From Caballeronia jiangsuensis (GTDB lineage: Bacteria > Pseudomonadota > Gammaproteobacteria > Burkholderiales > Burkholderiaceae), in contig JFHF01000025.1 in the NCBI GenBank assembly GCA_000648925.1, forward strand, positions 46,715 to 110,714: DNA of 64,000 nt, given 5' to 3'. The number at the start of each line of letters is the position of its first letter. The first letter of the stretch is position 1. Shown piece by piece: positions 1 through 8,338 of the stretch. The translations under genes were made by a program, and so were the position numbers. Under the pieces are notes generated by a model. It worked only from the letters and a program-made list of their open reading frames with translations, did no database searches and was not told the origin of the DNA.

Positions 1-592
1 GCCGCAAGGCATCAGCAAGCACGCGATGATTGATCCAGCCGCGCACCACCGTGGCCAGCCCGGCCGATGCGCAATAGAGCGACACGTTCTGCGAAATGCA
101 TCCGGCTGCGACGGCCGCGCACGCCTCACGCAACTGAGGTGGAATCTGCAGGAGGCGCGACATCTGGACCACATAGACGAGGTCGAGCGGCGCCGCCCCG
201 ACGAAATCCTGGTAACCCGTGAGGTTGCGAGCGTCGACGGCGTGCTTGAGCATGAGCCGGTGCCCTTGCGGATCGTAGCGATAGACGCCACCGGGCAGCG
301 CGGCGTACACGTCAATCTCGTTGAACGCGTGTGCCGACGGCGCGGTGCGCCCGCCCGTCTCGGGGCGATTGATTCCGTTGGCGGCCCACAGCAGTTCGCC
401 CAATACGTCTGTCGAAAGCGCTTCCTCATTGAAGGTGCGCTGGCTTCGGCGTCGCGACAGTGCTGTCATGAGCGGGGCGCCTGCGTCGATGTCGGGGGAT
501 CCAAGCTCGATGATATCGGCCGCTTCGCCGCTCACGGCGGACGGTCGTGCCTCGGGCAGTGGTTCATAGGAAAGCAGAAGGGTGTCAGTCAT
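1..592 (-). CDS. SagB/ThcOx-type nitroreductase-family protein (3' end outside window)
   Basis: The reverse strand reads MTDTLLLSYEPLPEARPSAV and continues open to the window edge (197 codons). The block SRRRSQRTFNEEALS, LLWAANGINRPETGGRTAPSA and the later SQNVSLYCASAGLATVVRGW match the FMN-binding nitroreductase fold of SagB/ThcOx-like proteins. The protein is a clear paralogue of the one at 7445-8107, which has LLWAANGINR, GGRTAPSA and YCASVGLAAGARGWMNR at equivalent places. AGAGAGA lies 7 nt before the ATG at 592. Such proteins use FMN for NAD(P)H-dependent redox chemistry; the substrate is unknown. No FNR-type box is seen directly upstream. Confidence 0.85.
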   Translation of the reverse strand, partial: MTDTLLLSYEPLPEARPSAVSGEAADIIELGSPDIDAGAPLMTALSRRRSQRTFNEEALSTDVLGELLWAANGINRPETGGRTAPSAHAFNEIDVYAALPGGVYRYDPQGHRLMLKHAVDARNLTGYQDFVGAAPLDLVYVVQMSRLLQIPPQLREACAAVAAGCISQNVSLYCASAGLATVVRGWINHRVLADALR

Positions 593-708
593 TTGCGTTC
601 TCTCTGGAAAGTTTTATCTGCGGCGGACTGCAAAGGCTCACGATGAGTCTCCCGGCCCTTCGGTTTGCGTCGAATCGAGGCTTGGCACAATCCCGCACGG
701 TACGCTCT

Positions 709-1197
709 TCACGCGTGCCGGCGATAGCGTTCAGAGCGCGGCGGTGCGTGCCGCACGGCTTGCGCGAGTTCGCCGAAGGACCCACCGATCGCCCCCGAGT
801 GCTTGCGAGACGGATAGCGGCGGCGCTCGTCCAGTCGAGGCCGCGTCCTCGCTGATGCAACCTCGGTGCGTCGCTGGAACGGAAACGACACATGTCCGCC
901 GAAGACGAGCGCACCGGCTTGCACGCGAGAGCGGTCGCGACTCATCACGCGCTCTATGAGCCCAATCAATCCCGAAATCTCGCGCAGCCGCGAGACGGAG
1001 AGGAATCCCGATGTGAAGGACGGCATGTCGTCGAGCATGCAAGCTGCATGTCGAATATCGATTTCGCCAAGGCGAGGGTCTTCGCGGAGCGCAACATATA
1101 CGTCGTAGGCACGACGCGGATGGCGCTTCCTGATGTAACGGAAGCACACTTCGGTGCGGCCCTCGCCGCGTACCCAGGGATGGATCGAAGACATCAT
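709..1197 (-). CDS. hypothetical protein, possibly frayed at its C-terminus
   Basis: This is an unrecognised protein of about 162 residues starting MMSSIHPWVRGEGRTEVCF. An AAGAG lies 8 nt before the start, and a longer start at 1236 is possible. An FNR-type box at 1259-1272 is centred about 68 bp upstream of 1197, the spacing seen for neighbouring genes, and supports a real gene. The first 110 residues look protein-like (LREISGLIGLIERVMSRD). The last 50 are Arg-rich and look out of frame, so a frameshift near 850-900 is possible. No function is proposed. Confidence 0.4.
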   Translation of the reverse strand: MMSSIHPWVRGEGRTEVCFRYIRKRHPRRAYDVYVALREDPRLGEIDIRHAACMLDDMPSFTSGFLSVSRLREISGLIGLIERVMSRDRSRVQAGALVFGGHVSFPFQRRTEVASARTRPRLDERRRYPSRKHSGAIGGSFGELAQAVRHAPPRSERYRRHA

Positions 1198-1258
1198 GTC
1201 GAATGCTCTTGGACGAGGACGGTTGCCGCTATTCAAACCTCATCGGCCAGTTATCGGC

Positions 1259-1272
1259 TTGATCCAGGTCAG
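1259..1272 (-). promoter_or_regulatory. FNR/ANR-type box
   Basis: TTGATCCAGGTCAG matches TTGAT-N4-ATCAA with two changes in the right half. It is centred about 68 bp before the ATG at 1197 on the reverse strand. It forms a divergent pair with the box at 1305-1318 in front of ftsH. Confidence 0.6.
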
Positions 1273-1304
1273 CGAAATGCGGTTATCGCTGGTGTTTCGT
1301 TGCC

Positions 1305-1318
1305 TTGATTTACATCAG
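1305..1318 (+). promoter_or_regulatory. FNR/ANR-type box upstream of ftsH
   Basis: TTGATTTACATCAG differs from the symmetric FNR consensus at the last base only. Its centre is 69.5 bp before the ftsH ATG, so a class II (-41.5) promoter would give a leader of about 28 nt. Anaerobic induction of ftsH is inferred from this. Confidence 0.7.
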
Positions 1319-1380
1319 AAGCACTTGGAGCTCAGTGCGGCATGCTCTTTCGACGCGTTCGCCAACGGAGGAGATGGACC

Positions 1381-3318
1381 ATGAGGAAGCGGCCTTTCGA
1401 GATATCGAAAGCGATTCTGATGATTGGCATCTACGGCTTTCTCGTGCTGTTGCTGAGCGATCTCGCGTTGTTCAATACGCGCGCGAGGGAGATCTCGTAC
1501 AGCGACTTCCAGACGCTGCTGCGCACCGCTCAGGTCGACAATCTCGAGATCAGCCCGACGCGAATCGATGGCACGATCCGCTCACCGGAAGCGCTCGCCC
1601 GGTTACCCGAGGCCGACGCTTTGGCGCTGCGCAGGCAAGGTGCGCCTTACCGCTTTTCGACCGTGCGTATCGGTGACGACACGCTTGCCGCAGAGCTCAA
1701 GACGACCGACGTCCATTACGCCGGGGTTGCCGAACGCGCTTGGCCCATCGGCTTGCTTGGATGGATGCTGCCACTGGTGGCGTTCTACCTTTTCGGGCGC
1801 TACGCCTTCAAGGGAATGGGTGGACTAAAAGACCTGAGCGGGGTCGGCAAGAGCGGAGCATCCCTCTATGAACAACAGCAAAGCAGCGTCACGTTTGCCG
1901 ACATCGCGGGCATCGACGAAGCGAAGGCCGAATTGCAGCAGATTGTTCAGTTTCTTCGCACCCCGGAGCGCTACCGCCGGCTGGGCGGAAAAATTCCCAA
2001 GGGCGTGTTGATCGTCGGTGCACCGGGCACCGGCAAGACCCTTTTGGCAAAGGCGGTGGCGGGAGAGGCCAAGGTCCCCTTCCTGTCGATTAGCGGGTCC
2101 GCTTTCGTCGAGATGTTCGTGGGCGTTGGCGCTGCCCGCGTGCGCGACCTCTTCGAGCGCGCGAAGCAACTCGCGCCGTGCATCGTGTTCATCGACGAGC
2201 TTGACGCGCTCGGCAAAGTTCGCGGCGCGAGCGTGGTCGCCGGCAACGACGAGCGCGAGCAAACGCTCAATCAATTGCTCGTGGAGATGGACGGCTTCGA
2301 GCCGAACTCGGGTGTGATCCTGCTGGCGGCGACAAACCGGCCGGAAATTCTCGATCCCGCCCTGTTACGGCCGGGCCGCTTCGACCGGCATATTGCAATC
2401 GATCGCCCCGATATCAATGGCAGGCGGCAGATCCTCCAGGTGCATGTCAGGCAAGTCAAGCTCGCGGATGATGTGGATCTCGCGGAACTGGCCGCTCGCA
2501 CACCCGGTTTCGCAGGCGCTGACCTCGCCAGTGTCGTGAACGAAGCGACCCTCCATGCTGCCGAGCTGGAGAAGGCCGCCGTCGACATGGCGGACTTCGA
2601 CGAAGCGATCGACCGCGCAATGGCGGGCATGCAGCGAAAGAGCCGCGTCATGAGCGAGCGCGAAAAGCTGACCATCGCCTTTCACGAGGCGGGGCACGCG
2701 CTGGTTGCGCAGTCTCGGCCGCATTGCGATCCCGTCAAAAAAGTGTCGATCATTCCGCGCGGGGTCGCGGCGCTAGGCTACACGCAACAGGTGCCGACGG
2801 AGGATCGGTACGTGTTGCGCGAAAGCGAATTGCTCGATCGGCTGGATGCGGCGCTCGGCGGCCGCGTGGCCGAGGAGATCATGTTCGGAGACGTTTCCAC
2901 GGGCGCGCAGAACGACCTCGATCAGGCGACCGCGCTGGCGCGCCATATGATTGTGCGTTGCGGGATGAGTCCGGCACTGGGTCTGGCGACGTTCGGCGAC
3001 GACGAGGTGTTTCCCGGCCCCGGCGCGATGCCGCGTCATCCAATACGCTACAGCGATCGTACGGCCGAATTGATCGACGCAGAGGTCAGGCGCATGCTGG
3101 CGGAGGCGCATGAGCGGGTGCTGCACACGCTTCGGGACAGAAAGCCGCTACTCGAAAAGCTCGCCCGCTTGCTGCTCGCGCGGGAAGTCGTCGATCACGA
3201 CACCTTGCGGCAACTGATGGAAAGCGACGCTCCTCAGCAGGCTAATGAGCAACACGCGGCGGAATCGCTGGTATTGCGGTCGCAGACTTCTAACGAGCCG
3301 ATTCATACCAGCGGTTAA
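1381..3318 (+). CDS. ftsH: ATP-dependent zinc metalloprotease FtsH (accessory copy)
   Basis: This is a 645-residue membrane AAA+ protease that degrades misfolded membrane proteins and short-lived regulators. Two N-terminal membrane segments (about residues 10-30 and 122-142) flank a periplasmic loop. Then follow Walker A GAPGTGKT (about 213-220), Walker B IVFIDELDAL, the second region of homology ATNRPEILDPALLRPGRFDR and the zinc site HEAGH (435-439). The ATG at 1381 is chosen because GGAGGAG lies just before it; an ATG at 1342 is in frame but lacks a good ribosome site. The context and the FNR box suggest an accessory, low-oxygen copy rather than the housekeeping ftsH. The 3' end overlaps the convergent LOG gene by 29 bp. 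Confidence 0.95.
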   Translation: MRKRPFEISKAILMIGIYGFLVLLLSDLALFNTRAREISYSDFQTLLRTAQVDNLEISPTRIDGTIRSPEALARLPEADALALRRQGAPYRFSTVRIGDDTLAAELKTTDVHYAGVAERAWPIGLLGWMLPLVAFYLFGRYAFKGMGGLKDLSGVGKSGASLYEQQQSSVTFADIAGIDEAKAELQQIVQFLRTPERYRRLGGKIPKGVLIVGAPGTGKTLLAKAVAGEAKVPFLSISGSAFVEMFVGVGAARVRDLFERAKQLAPCIVFIDELDALGKVRGASVVAGNDEREQTLNQLLVEMDGFEPNSGVILLAATNRPEILDPALLRPGRFDRHIAIDRPDINGRRQILQVHVRQVKLADDVDLAELAARTPGFAGADLASVVNEATLHAAELEKAAVDMADFDEAIDRAMAGMQRKSRVMSEREKLTIAFHEAGHALVAQSRPHCDPVKKVSIIPRGVAALGYTQQVPTEDRYVLRESELLDRLDAALGGRVAEEIMFGDVSTGAQNDLDQATALARHMIVRCGMSPALGLATFGDDEVFPGPGAMPRHPIRYSDRTAELIDAEVRRMLAEAHERVLHTLRDRKPLLEKLARLLLAREVVDHDTLRQLMESDAPQQANEQHAAESLVLRSQTSNEPIHTSG

Positions 3319-4189
3319 CGGTTTCCCAGGTCTGCGCCGCCGATTCCGCGAAGCTGAACAAGGTGAGATCCGCCGCGGACACGAGTCCTTCCTGCAACAG
3401 GAAGTCGAAATTCACCGCCTTGCGCCAGAAGGCCTCACCCACCAGCACAACCGGGAGAGGCCGGATCTTGCCCGTCTGCAACAGCGTCAGCACTTCGAAA
3501 AGCTCGTCGCAGGTCCCGAATCCGCCGGGAAAGAACACGGCAGCCATCGCGCGTTCCAGAAGATGCAGCTTGCGGATTGCGAAGTAGTGAAAACGCAGGC
3601 ACAGCTCCGGTGTGATGTACGGATTCGGATGCTGCACGTGTGGCAGGGTGATGTTCAGACCGACGCTGGCATCTCCCGATTCGAATGCACCGCGATTAGC
3701 GGCTTCCATGATGCCTGGTCCGCCACCTGTGACGACGGTGAGCTTGGGCAATGTCGCGGTGGCCTGCGCGCGGCCGACAATCTCACCGAGCGCACGCGCG
3801 ATCGCATAGTAGCGGCTGTTGGAGGCGAGCCGTGCAGCGCTGAGGGACGCGTTGCGCAGCAGCTCGTCTCCTCGATGATTCTCCGCCTGCTGCGCGGCAT
3901 GCTCCAGCCGCAGCTGCGCTGCGCTGGCCTCGATGATGCGCGTGCTGCCGTAGACGACGATGGTGTGGTCGACCGCGTGAGCTCTCAACAGCTCTTCCGC
4001 TTTCCAGTAATCGAGCTGAAGGCGCAACCCGCACATCTCGGGGCGCTGCAGGAACTGCGCATCCTGGTCCGCCTGGACGTAGCTCGGGCTATCGATCAAC
4101 TGCTGCACGCGGCGTGCGACAACCGGACCGTCGTGGCGATGCGGTGTGAATCCGCTGCAATTCGGCGTATCTGGCATGAGGGCTGGCAT
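3290..4189 (-). CDS. LOG-family (TIGR00730-type) Rossmann-fold protein
   Basis: This 299-residue protein has the two LOG-family signatures, VVTGGGPGIMEAANRGA and FFPGGFGTCDELFE. Family members bind nucleotides; many are cytokinin-type or nucleotide 5'-monophosphate phosphoribohydrolases and others have no known role. The N-terminal 100 residues are longer than in minimal LOG proteins, as in the larger TIGR00730 members that Burkholderia strains carry. It is transcribed divergently from the CBS/BON gene and has its own FNR-type box at 4250-4263. It is convergent with ftsH and overlaps it slightly. The exact substrate cannot be read from the sequence. Confidence 0.85.
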   Translation of the reverse strand: MPALMPDTPNCSGFTPHRHDGPVVARRVQQLIDSPSYVQADQDAQFLQRPEMCGLRLQLDYWKAEELLRAHAVDHTIVVYGSTRIIEASAAQLRLEHAAQQAENHRGDELLRNASLSAARLASNSRYYAIARALGEIVGRAQATATLPKLTVVTGGGPGIMEAANRGAFESGDASVGLNITLPHVQHPNPYITPELCLRFHYFAIRKLHLLERAMAAVFFPGGFGTCDELFEVLTLLQTGKIRPLPVVLVGEAFWRKAVNFDFLLQEGLVSAADLTLFSFAESAAQTWETVNRWYESAR

Positions 4190-4249
4190 TGCTTTGCCTC
4201 GTCAGCATCTGAGTGACGCAGATCGTCTCTCCATATCGGGGCTGCGATC

Positions 4250-4263
4250 TTGATGCGGGTCAA
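4250..4263 (-). promoter_or_regulatory. FNR/ANR-type box for the LOG gene
   Basis: TTGATGCGGGTCAA has one mismatch to TTGAT-N4-ATCAA. Its centre is 67.5 bp upstream of the reverse-strand start at 4189. It is paired with the box at 4320-4333 for the divergent gene. Confidence 0.65.
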
Positions 4264-4319
4264 GGCTGCGTTGTTTCCGTACCGGGACAGCGCGTCCTCT
4301 TTGACCACGTTGCAAGCCA

Positions 4320-4333
4320 TTGATGCATGTCAA
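4320..4333 (+). promoter_or_regulatory. FNR/ANR-type box for the CBS/BON gene
   Basis: TTGATGCATGTCAA has one mismatch to the symmetric consensus. Its centre lies about 121 bp before the ATG at 4448, which leaves a leader of roughly 80 nt if the activator binds at -41.5. Confidence 0.65.
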
Positions 4334-4447
4334 CGGTGCAAAGGGCGCGCCGGGTATCGTGGACACGTACGAGACGAGTTCGCTTTCGATGCACTGAAAG
4401 TTGGCTTCTGTCTTTTGCTCCGATATCCGAACCGCCTGGAGACCATG

Positions 4448-5140
4448 ATGCAAGCACGCGATGTAATGACTACCGCCGTCGTTTCCGTGACGCCCGAAAC
4501 CACGGTGCATGAGTTGGCCCTGTTGCTGATGCAGCATCGCATCAGCGCCGCACCGGTCGTCGACGCGAACAAGCGCGTGATCGGCATGGTCAGCGAAGGC
4601 GACTTGCTTCATCGCGAGGAAATCGACACCGAGAGGACGCATGGCCGCCAGTCCTGGTGGCTCGAGATGCTCGGCACCGACCGCGGCGCGGGAGACTACA
4701 TCAAGTCGCATGCGCGCACGGTCGGCGAGATCATGACGCGCGAACCCATTTGCGTGAACGAGGACGCCTCGCTCGCAAACATCGCGGCGGTTCTTGAGAG
4801 CCGTCACATCAAACGCGTTCCGGTTTTGCGCGACGGGCGGCTGGTCGGCATCGTGAGCCGCTCGAATCTCGTGCAGGCGCTCGCATCCGCGCTCACGGAT
4901 GGCCGCGCCCCTGGCGCGAACGATGCAGAAATTCGCGCGATGCTCATGGGCGAGCTTGCCGGGCGAGGCTGGGCTTTCCCCGGACGCAACATCGTGGTGC
5001 GCGACGGCGTTGTGCATCTGTGGGGCACCGTGTGGTCGAGTGATCAGCTCGACGCCATGCGCATTGCGTCGGAAGGCGTTCCCGGGGTCAAGCGCGTGGA
5101 AGACCATACGATTCCTTATCCGATCATGCCGGGTATCTGA
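4448..5140 (+). CDS. CBS-pair plus BON-domain protein
   Basis: This 230-residue protein starts MQARDVMTTAVVSVTPETTV. Two CBS motifs are visible: RISAAPVVDANKRVIGMVSEGDLL and RHIKRVPVLRDGRLVGIVSRSNL. A C-terminal BON-like region follows (NIVVRDGVVHLWGTVWSSDQLDA). CBS pairs bind adenosine nucleotides; BON domains often mediate membrane or protein contacts. It is a paralogue of 18791-19483 with the same layout, including the RxxWWLEML insert between the CBS repeats. GGAG lies 6 nt before the ATG at 4448; the ATG at 4445 is too close to it. It is probably an energy-state sensor of the low-oxygen regulon. Confidence 0.9.
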   Translation: MQARDVMTTAVVSVTPETTVHELALLLMQHRISAAPVVDANKRVIGMVSEGDLLHREEIDTERTHGRQSWWLEMLGTDRGAGDYIKSHARTVGEIMTREPICVNEDASLANIAAVLESRHIKRVPVLRDGRLVGIVSRSNLVQALASALTDGRAPGANDAEIRAMLMGELAGRGWAFPGRNIVVRDGVVHLWGTVWSSDQLDAMRIASEGVPGVKRVEDHTIPYPIMPGI

Positions 5141-5203
5141 AACTGCGCAGGCACGGCGTGATCGCACGCCGTGCGAATCGAAGCCCAGACGAGGAGCGAA
5201 GTC

Positions 5204-5476
5204 ATGATTCAGGATTTGACGCTCGATGTACACTTGCGTGTCGACGCTAACTGCGTTGAATTCAGCGGTGGTCTGGATGGACGGCAGCAGGCTTTTCGCG
5301 TCGATGCCAGCGTGTTCAAGGAGATGCTGGAGGTCAGACATATTGACGAAGCCAGCATGAAGAATCTCTTCCTGGCCGACCCGGAACATTTCTTGTTCGT
5401 CGCGGCGCGCAAGCTCGCCGAGTCAGGTCCGAGCGACACGCCGATCCAACTGACACTTGCCGATCTGCTTCGCTGA
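5204..5476 (+). CDS. small DUF1488-like protein
   Basis: This 90-residue protein starts MIQDLTLDVHLRVDANCVEF after a GAGGAG site 7 nt upstream. VEFSGGLDGRQQAFRVDASVFKEML resembles DUF1488 proteins, in which a short beta segment with DGR precedes a helical half, but the match is from memory and weak. It follows the CBS/BON gene by 63 bp on the same strand and is probably cotranscribed. Function unknown. Confidence 0.6.
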   Translation: MIQDLTLDVHLRVDANCVEFSGGLDGRQQAFRVDASVFKEMLEVRHIDEASMKNLFLADPEHFLFVAARKLAESGPSDTPIQLTLADLLR

Positions 5477-5515
5477 GCGCGCCAGATAGGACGCTTAGTT
5501 GCCCTCAGTTCACGA

Positions 5516-6355
5516 TCAGTTCGACATCACGACCGGCAGAACCGCTTCGCGCAGTGCGGCCCGGGTGAAGCCGCCGAGAAGGGTTTCGCGCACACGGCCG
5601 TGATGGAAGGCGCCCATGACGAGCAGTCGCGCGCTCGCCGAATCCAGGTAGGACGTCAACGCAGTCTCGACGTCGGCCTCCCGCCGGACGGAGAGTTCGA
5701 TGACATTCACATGCACCGCGTGCCTGATCAGGTTTCGTGCGAGGTCCGACGCGGCTCGTCCATCCCCGAGCGAGGGATTGCCATCGGCACGGACCGTTAC
5801 GATGTTGACGCGTTTCGCGCGCCGCAGAAACGCAAGCGCATCGAAAGCGGCGCGCGCGGCTTCCCGGCTGCCGTCCCACGCGATAACCGCAGTCCCATCC
5901 AGCGGACTCGACGCGCGTTCGCGCGGCCAAACCAGGACCGGGCCGCCTGCGCCCATGACCGTGCTTTCGGGAAAGCGGTCGGCAAGGTAGGCGTCCGGTT
6001 CGTTGGGGTCATGCTGTCCGACAATCGTGAGATCGGCGCATCGTGCAAAGTGGATGATCGAAGGCCCTTCGGTCATCTCACTTGCGAGCCAGTCGTGCGC
6101 GAGCTTCGTTAAAGCAAGTCGTTCGCGGAACAAGTGTTCGACGCGTTCACGCCGCTCACGGAACACCTCCACGAGCGACTTGTTATAGCGGTGCACACTG
6201 TCCGCCTGATAGTAGAAGCGCGGATCGAGCGTGAATTCCGAGTACACGCCGCGCAGATGAGCGTCGAAGCGCTCGGCCAGTGCGACGGCGGCATCAAGCC
6301 GGACCGCCGCGTGGATGCCTGTATCGAGTCGAACGACAATCGTCTTGAACGTCAT
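5516..6355 (-). CDS. universal stress protein, tandem USP domains
   Basis: This 279-residue protein begins MTFKTIVVRLDTGIHAAVRL. The C-terminal USP domain (about 150-279) keeps the ATP-binding motif LLVMGAFHHGRVRETLLGG, the G-x2-G-x9-G-type loop of UspA/MJ0577 proteins. The N-terminal domain (LTIVGQHDPNEPDAYLADRFPESTVMGAGGPVLV) is more divergent. It is the last gene of a reverse-strand run: nitroreductase, hemerythrin, cytochrome c, USP (40 bp gap to the cytochrome). The operon is likely driven by the FNR-type box at 8179-8192. USP proteins of this kind support survival without oxygen in several proteobacteria. Confidence 0.9.
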   Translation of the reverse strand: MTFKTIVVRLDTGIHAAVRLDAAVALAERFDAHLRGVYSEFTLDPRFYYQADSVHRYNKSLVEVFRERRERVEHLFRERLALTKLAHDWLASEMTEGPSIIHFARCADLTIVGQHDPNEPDAYLADRFPESTVMGAGGPVLVWPRERASSPLDGTAVIAWDGSREAARAAFDALAFLRRAKRVNIVTVRADGNPSLGDGRAASDLARNLIRHAVHVNVIELSVRREADVETALTSYLDSASARLLVMGAFHHGRVRETLLGGFTRAALREAVLPVVMSN

Positions 6356-6395
6356 CTTGGCCTCGCTAACCCGGTATGAACGCGCAATGTGAGTT

Positions 6396-6830
6396 TCACT
6401 GGCTCAGCACCCACTGAACGAGCTTGCGGGCATCGTCGCTAGAAAGCGGCCCGCCGCCTCTCCCAGCGGCGGACGGCATCGCCATCTTCCCCCAATGCGC
6501 CTCGCCACCTTGGCGCAGCTTTCTTTCCAGCATGGTGCTTGCATCCGGCACGTCCCGGTAGCGGTCGGCAATCTGCCTGAACGACGGCGCACGGAAAGGT
6601 GTGTCGACCGTATGGCAGAACATGCAGCGTTGCTCATCGACCAGCCTGGTCGGTTCCGGCGTGGTGAAGGCGAGACCGCTCCCGCAAGTGCCCACCCATA
6701 CGAATGAGGCGAGCAACCTGAATATGTATGCTCGATCGTGCCTCTCGCGGTACTGGACCAACCGAAATGACCGACACTCATTCGGCGTGGGGCCATGCGA
6801 TGACGGGGTCGGCGCGGCTTTCGTGTTCAT
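6396..6830 (-). CDS. small c-type cytochrome
   Basis: This 144-residue protein has one heme-binding motif, CMFCH, and a likely axial Met in KMAMPS about 50 residues later. That is the layout of class I cytochromes c of the sulfide- or c551-like type. A hydrophobic stretch before the heme (FRLLASFVWVGTCGSGLAF) is a plausible signal peptide, but about 35 residues precede it. A TTG start at residue 24 would fit export better. The ATG at 6830 overlaps the hemerythrin stop as ATGA, which indicates translational coupling. It is probably a periplasmic electron carrier in a low-oxygen operon. Confidence 0.85.
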   Translation of the reverse strand: MNTKAAPTPSSHGPTPNECRSFRLVQYRERHDRAYIFRLLASFVWVGTCGSGLAFTTPEPTRLVDEQRCMFCHTVDTPFRAPSFRQIADRYRDVPDASTMLERKLRQGGEAHWGKMAMPSAAGRGGGPLSSDDARKLVQWVLSQ

Positions 6831-7426
6831 GCGTCCTGGCGCGCTTCGGCGACTGCCGGCACCGCGTTGGCGATCAGACGATAGAGGCTTTCAAGGCTCT
6901 CGCCTTCGAATGTCGCGTCGCCAAACGGGTCCAACCGGTTCTCAACAATCGCATCGATGCGGACCCAGTCGCTCTCGGAGAGGAAACGCTCGACGGCAGG
7001 AAGAATTACCGTCTCCTCGACCCGCCTGTGGTTCGCGCAAAAATTGACGTATTGCTCCATCAGTGTGCGCAGACCCAGCAGGACCGCCTCGCCCTTCAGC
7101 TCGAAACGCGTGAGCGCATGCTCGAGATTGCGCAGGCGAACGTCGCCTTCTATGTGCTCGCATTGCAGCTCGTCCAGCACGTCGTCGAAGTCGTCCGTGC
7201 GGCTTCGCAGCGCAGCGAAGAGGAAGCGGTCCTCCATCGGGTGATGGAACTGTTCCGGATATTCGCGGATGTAGTAAAGCATCGCGCGCAGGAGGATAGG
7301 GTCGGGGGCGGTTCCGTCTTCGCCACGCATGCGAACGAATTCCAACATGGCTGCCGTGACTGCGGCGAGGCGCTTGTGATCGAGGCGGATGACATTCACC
7401 GCAAGGCGTTCGGGTCTGCTGTTCAT
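6827..7426 (-). CDS. hemerythrin HHE-domain protein
   Basis: This 199-residue protein starts MNSRPERLAVNVIRLDHKRL. Diiron ligand positions of an HHE domain are visible: LDHKRL (H17), FHHPMEDRF, CEHIEGD and CANHRRVEETV. Bacterial hemerythrins bind O2 or sense oxygen, NO or iron. The gene lies 18 bp after the nitroreductase and is coupled by ATGA to a c-type cytochrome, so a redox or oxygen-buffering role in the same operon is likely. A second HHE-like domain occurs in this window fused to the P-type ATPase at 21456-23747. Confidence 0.92.
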   Translation of the reverse strand: MNSRPERLAVNVIRLDHKRLAAVTAAMLEFVRMRGEDGTAPDPILLRAMLYYIREYPEQFHHPMEDRFLFAALRSRTDDFDDVLDELQCEHIEGDVRLRNLEHALTRFELKGEAVLLGLRTLMEQYVNFCANHRRVEETVILPAVERFLSESDWVRIDAIVENRLDPFGDATFEGESLESLYRLIANAVPAVAEARQDA

Positions 7427-7444
7427 AACGGTTCCACTTCGAAG

Positions 7445-8107
7445 TCATTGAACTGATTGTGTGCGCGCGAAATGGCCGACGGTTTGCGCCAGTACCGGAG
7501 TCGATCCAGTGGGCAGCTTCAGGTTGACCGCGAGCGCGGTTCGATTCATCCAGCCACGTGCACCCGCCGCCAGACCCACCGAAGCGCAATACAGATAGAC
7601 GTTCTGCACGATCGCGCCGGCGCTCGCGTACGCGAAGCTTTCGCGCTGGCGGGACGGTACGTCCTGCATGCGGTTCAGGTCCGCCACGAAGACGAGATCG
7701 ACGGGTGCGTACGACAGAAACTCTTGATAACCCGTCGTTGCGCGCAAATCGAATGGCGCCGCGAGCACCAGCCGATGTTTATCGGGTTCATACCGATACG
7801 AACCCGTCTTAAGCAGCACGTAGATATCGATCTCATACCCGCCCAGCGCGGAAGGCGCCGTGCGGCCGCCCTCCGCGTCGCGGTTGATGCCATTGGCGGC
7901 CCACAGTAACTCGCTGAGCAGGTCCAGAGTGACGGGTTCGTCCGAGAAGTCGCGCGAGGTGCGGCGCGCAGCGAGCGCGTCCAGCAAGGGGATACCGCCA
8001 AAGCGTTGCGGCTGGGGAAGATCGACGACCGCGCGAGGCGGCTTGTCGAGCGGTCGAGGAGCCGGTGCGTTGAGCACGGCGCCGATACGAAAAAGAGGCT
8101 TGGCCAT
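7445..8107 (-). CDS. SagB/ThcOx-type nitroreductase-family protein
   Basis: This protein of about 220 residues has the flavin-fold landmarks DALAARRTSRDFSDEPVT, LLWAANGINRDAEGGRTAPSA and GAIVQNVYLYCASVGLAAGARG. It is paralogous to 1-592. The ATG at 8107 (MAKPLFRIG) is preferred over the one at 8161. The FNR-type box at 8179-8192 predicts transcription to begin near 8144, inside a longer reading frame. No strong ribosome site is seen at either start. It is the first gene of the nitroreductase, hemerythrin, cytochrome c, USP operon. Substrate unknown. Confidence 0.88.
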   Translation of the reverse strand: MAKPLFRIGAVLNAPAPRPLDKPPRAVVDLPQPQRFGGIPLLDALAARRTSRDFSDEPVTLDLLSELLWAANGINRDAEGGRTAPSALGGYEIDIYVLLKTGSYRYEPDKHRLVLAAPFDLRATTGYQEFLSYAPVDLVFVADLNRMQDVPSRQRESFAYASAGAIVQNVYLYCASVGLAAGARGWMNRTALAVNLKLPTGSTPVLAQTVGHFARTQSVQ

Positions 8108-8178
8108 GGCTACGGGCTCGCGCAAGCAAGCGGGTGACGTAGAGTTGTCCAATTCTTGCACCGCGTACAGTCTGGGGA

Positions 8179-8192
8179 TTGATCTGGATCAG
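8179..8192 (-). promoter_or_regulatory. FNR/ANR-type box for the nitroreductase operon
   Basis: TTGATCTGGATCAG has one mismatch to TTGAT-N4-ATCAA. Its centre is 78.5 bp before the reverse-strand start at 8107. It is back-to-back with the box at 8259-8272. Confidence 0.7.
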
Positions 8193-8258
8193 TCTGCCTG
8201 CGCTTGCTGCCATGCTTCCCAAGTCACACGCCAGTCGGGCCCTTGCCGCGCCTTTCGA

Positions 8259-8272
8259 TTGACTCATATCAA
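8259..8272 (+). promoter_or_regulatory. FNR/ANR-type box for the 8339-ppsA-pfkB operon
   Basis: TTGACTCATATCAA is a near-perfect FNR box (TTGAC/ATCAA). Its centre is 73.5 bp before the ATG at 8339, giving a predicted leader of about 32 nt. Confidence 0.75.
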
Positions 8273-8338
8273 CGACTTGCCTGCGCTCACGCTTAAGCTG
8301 GCCCGAATCAACCGACAGATCATGACGGAGGCGAGGCG

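Noticed and set aside
585..914. Several overlapping frames on both strands between 585 and 1308
   Set aside because: Only the reverse frame starting at 1197 has a ribosome site and a well-placed FNR box; the others lack both.
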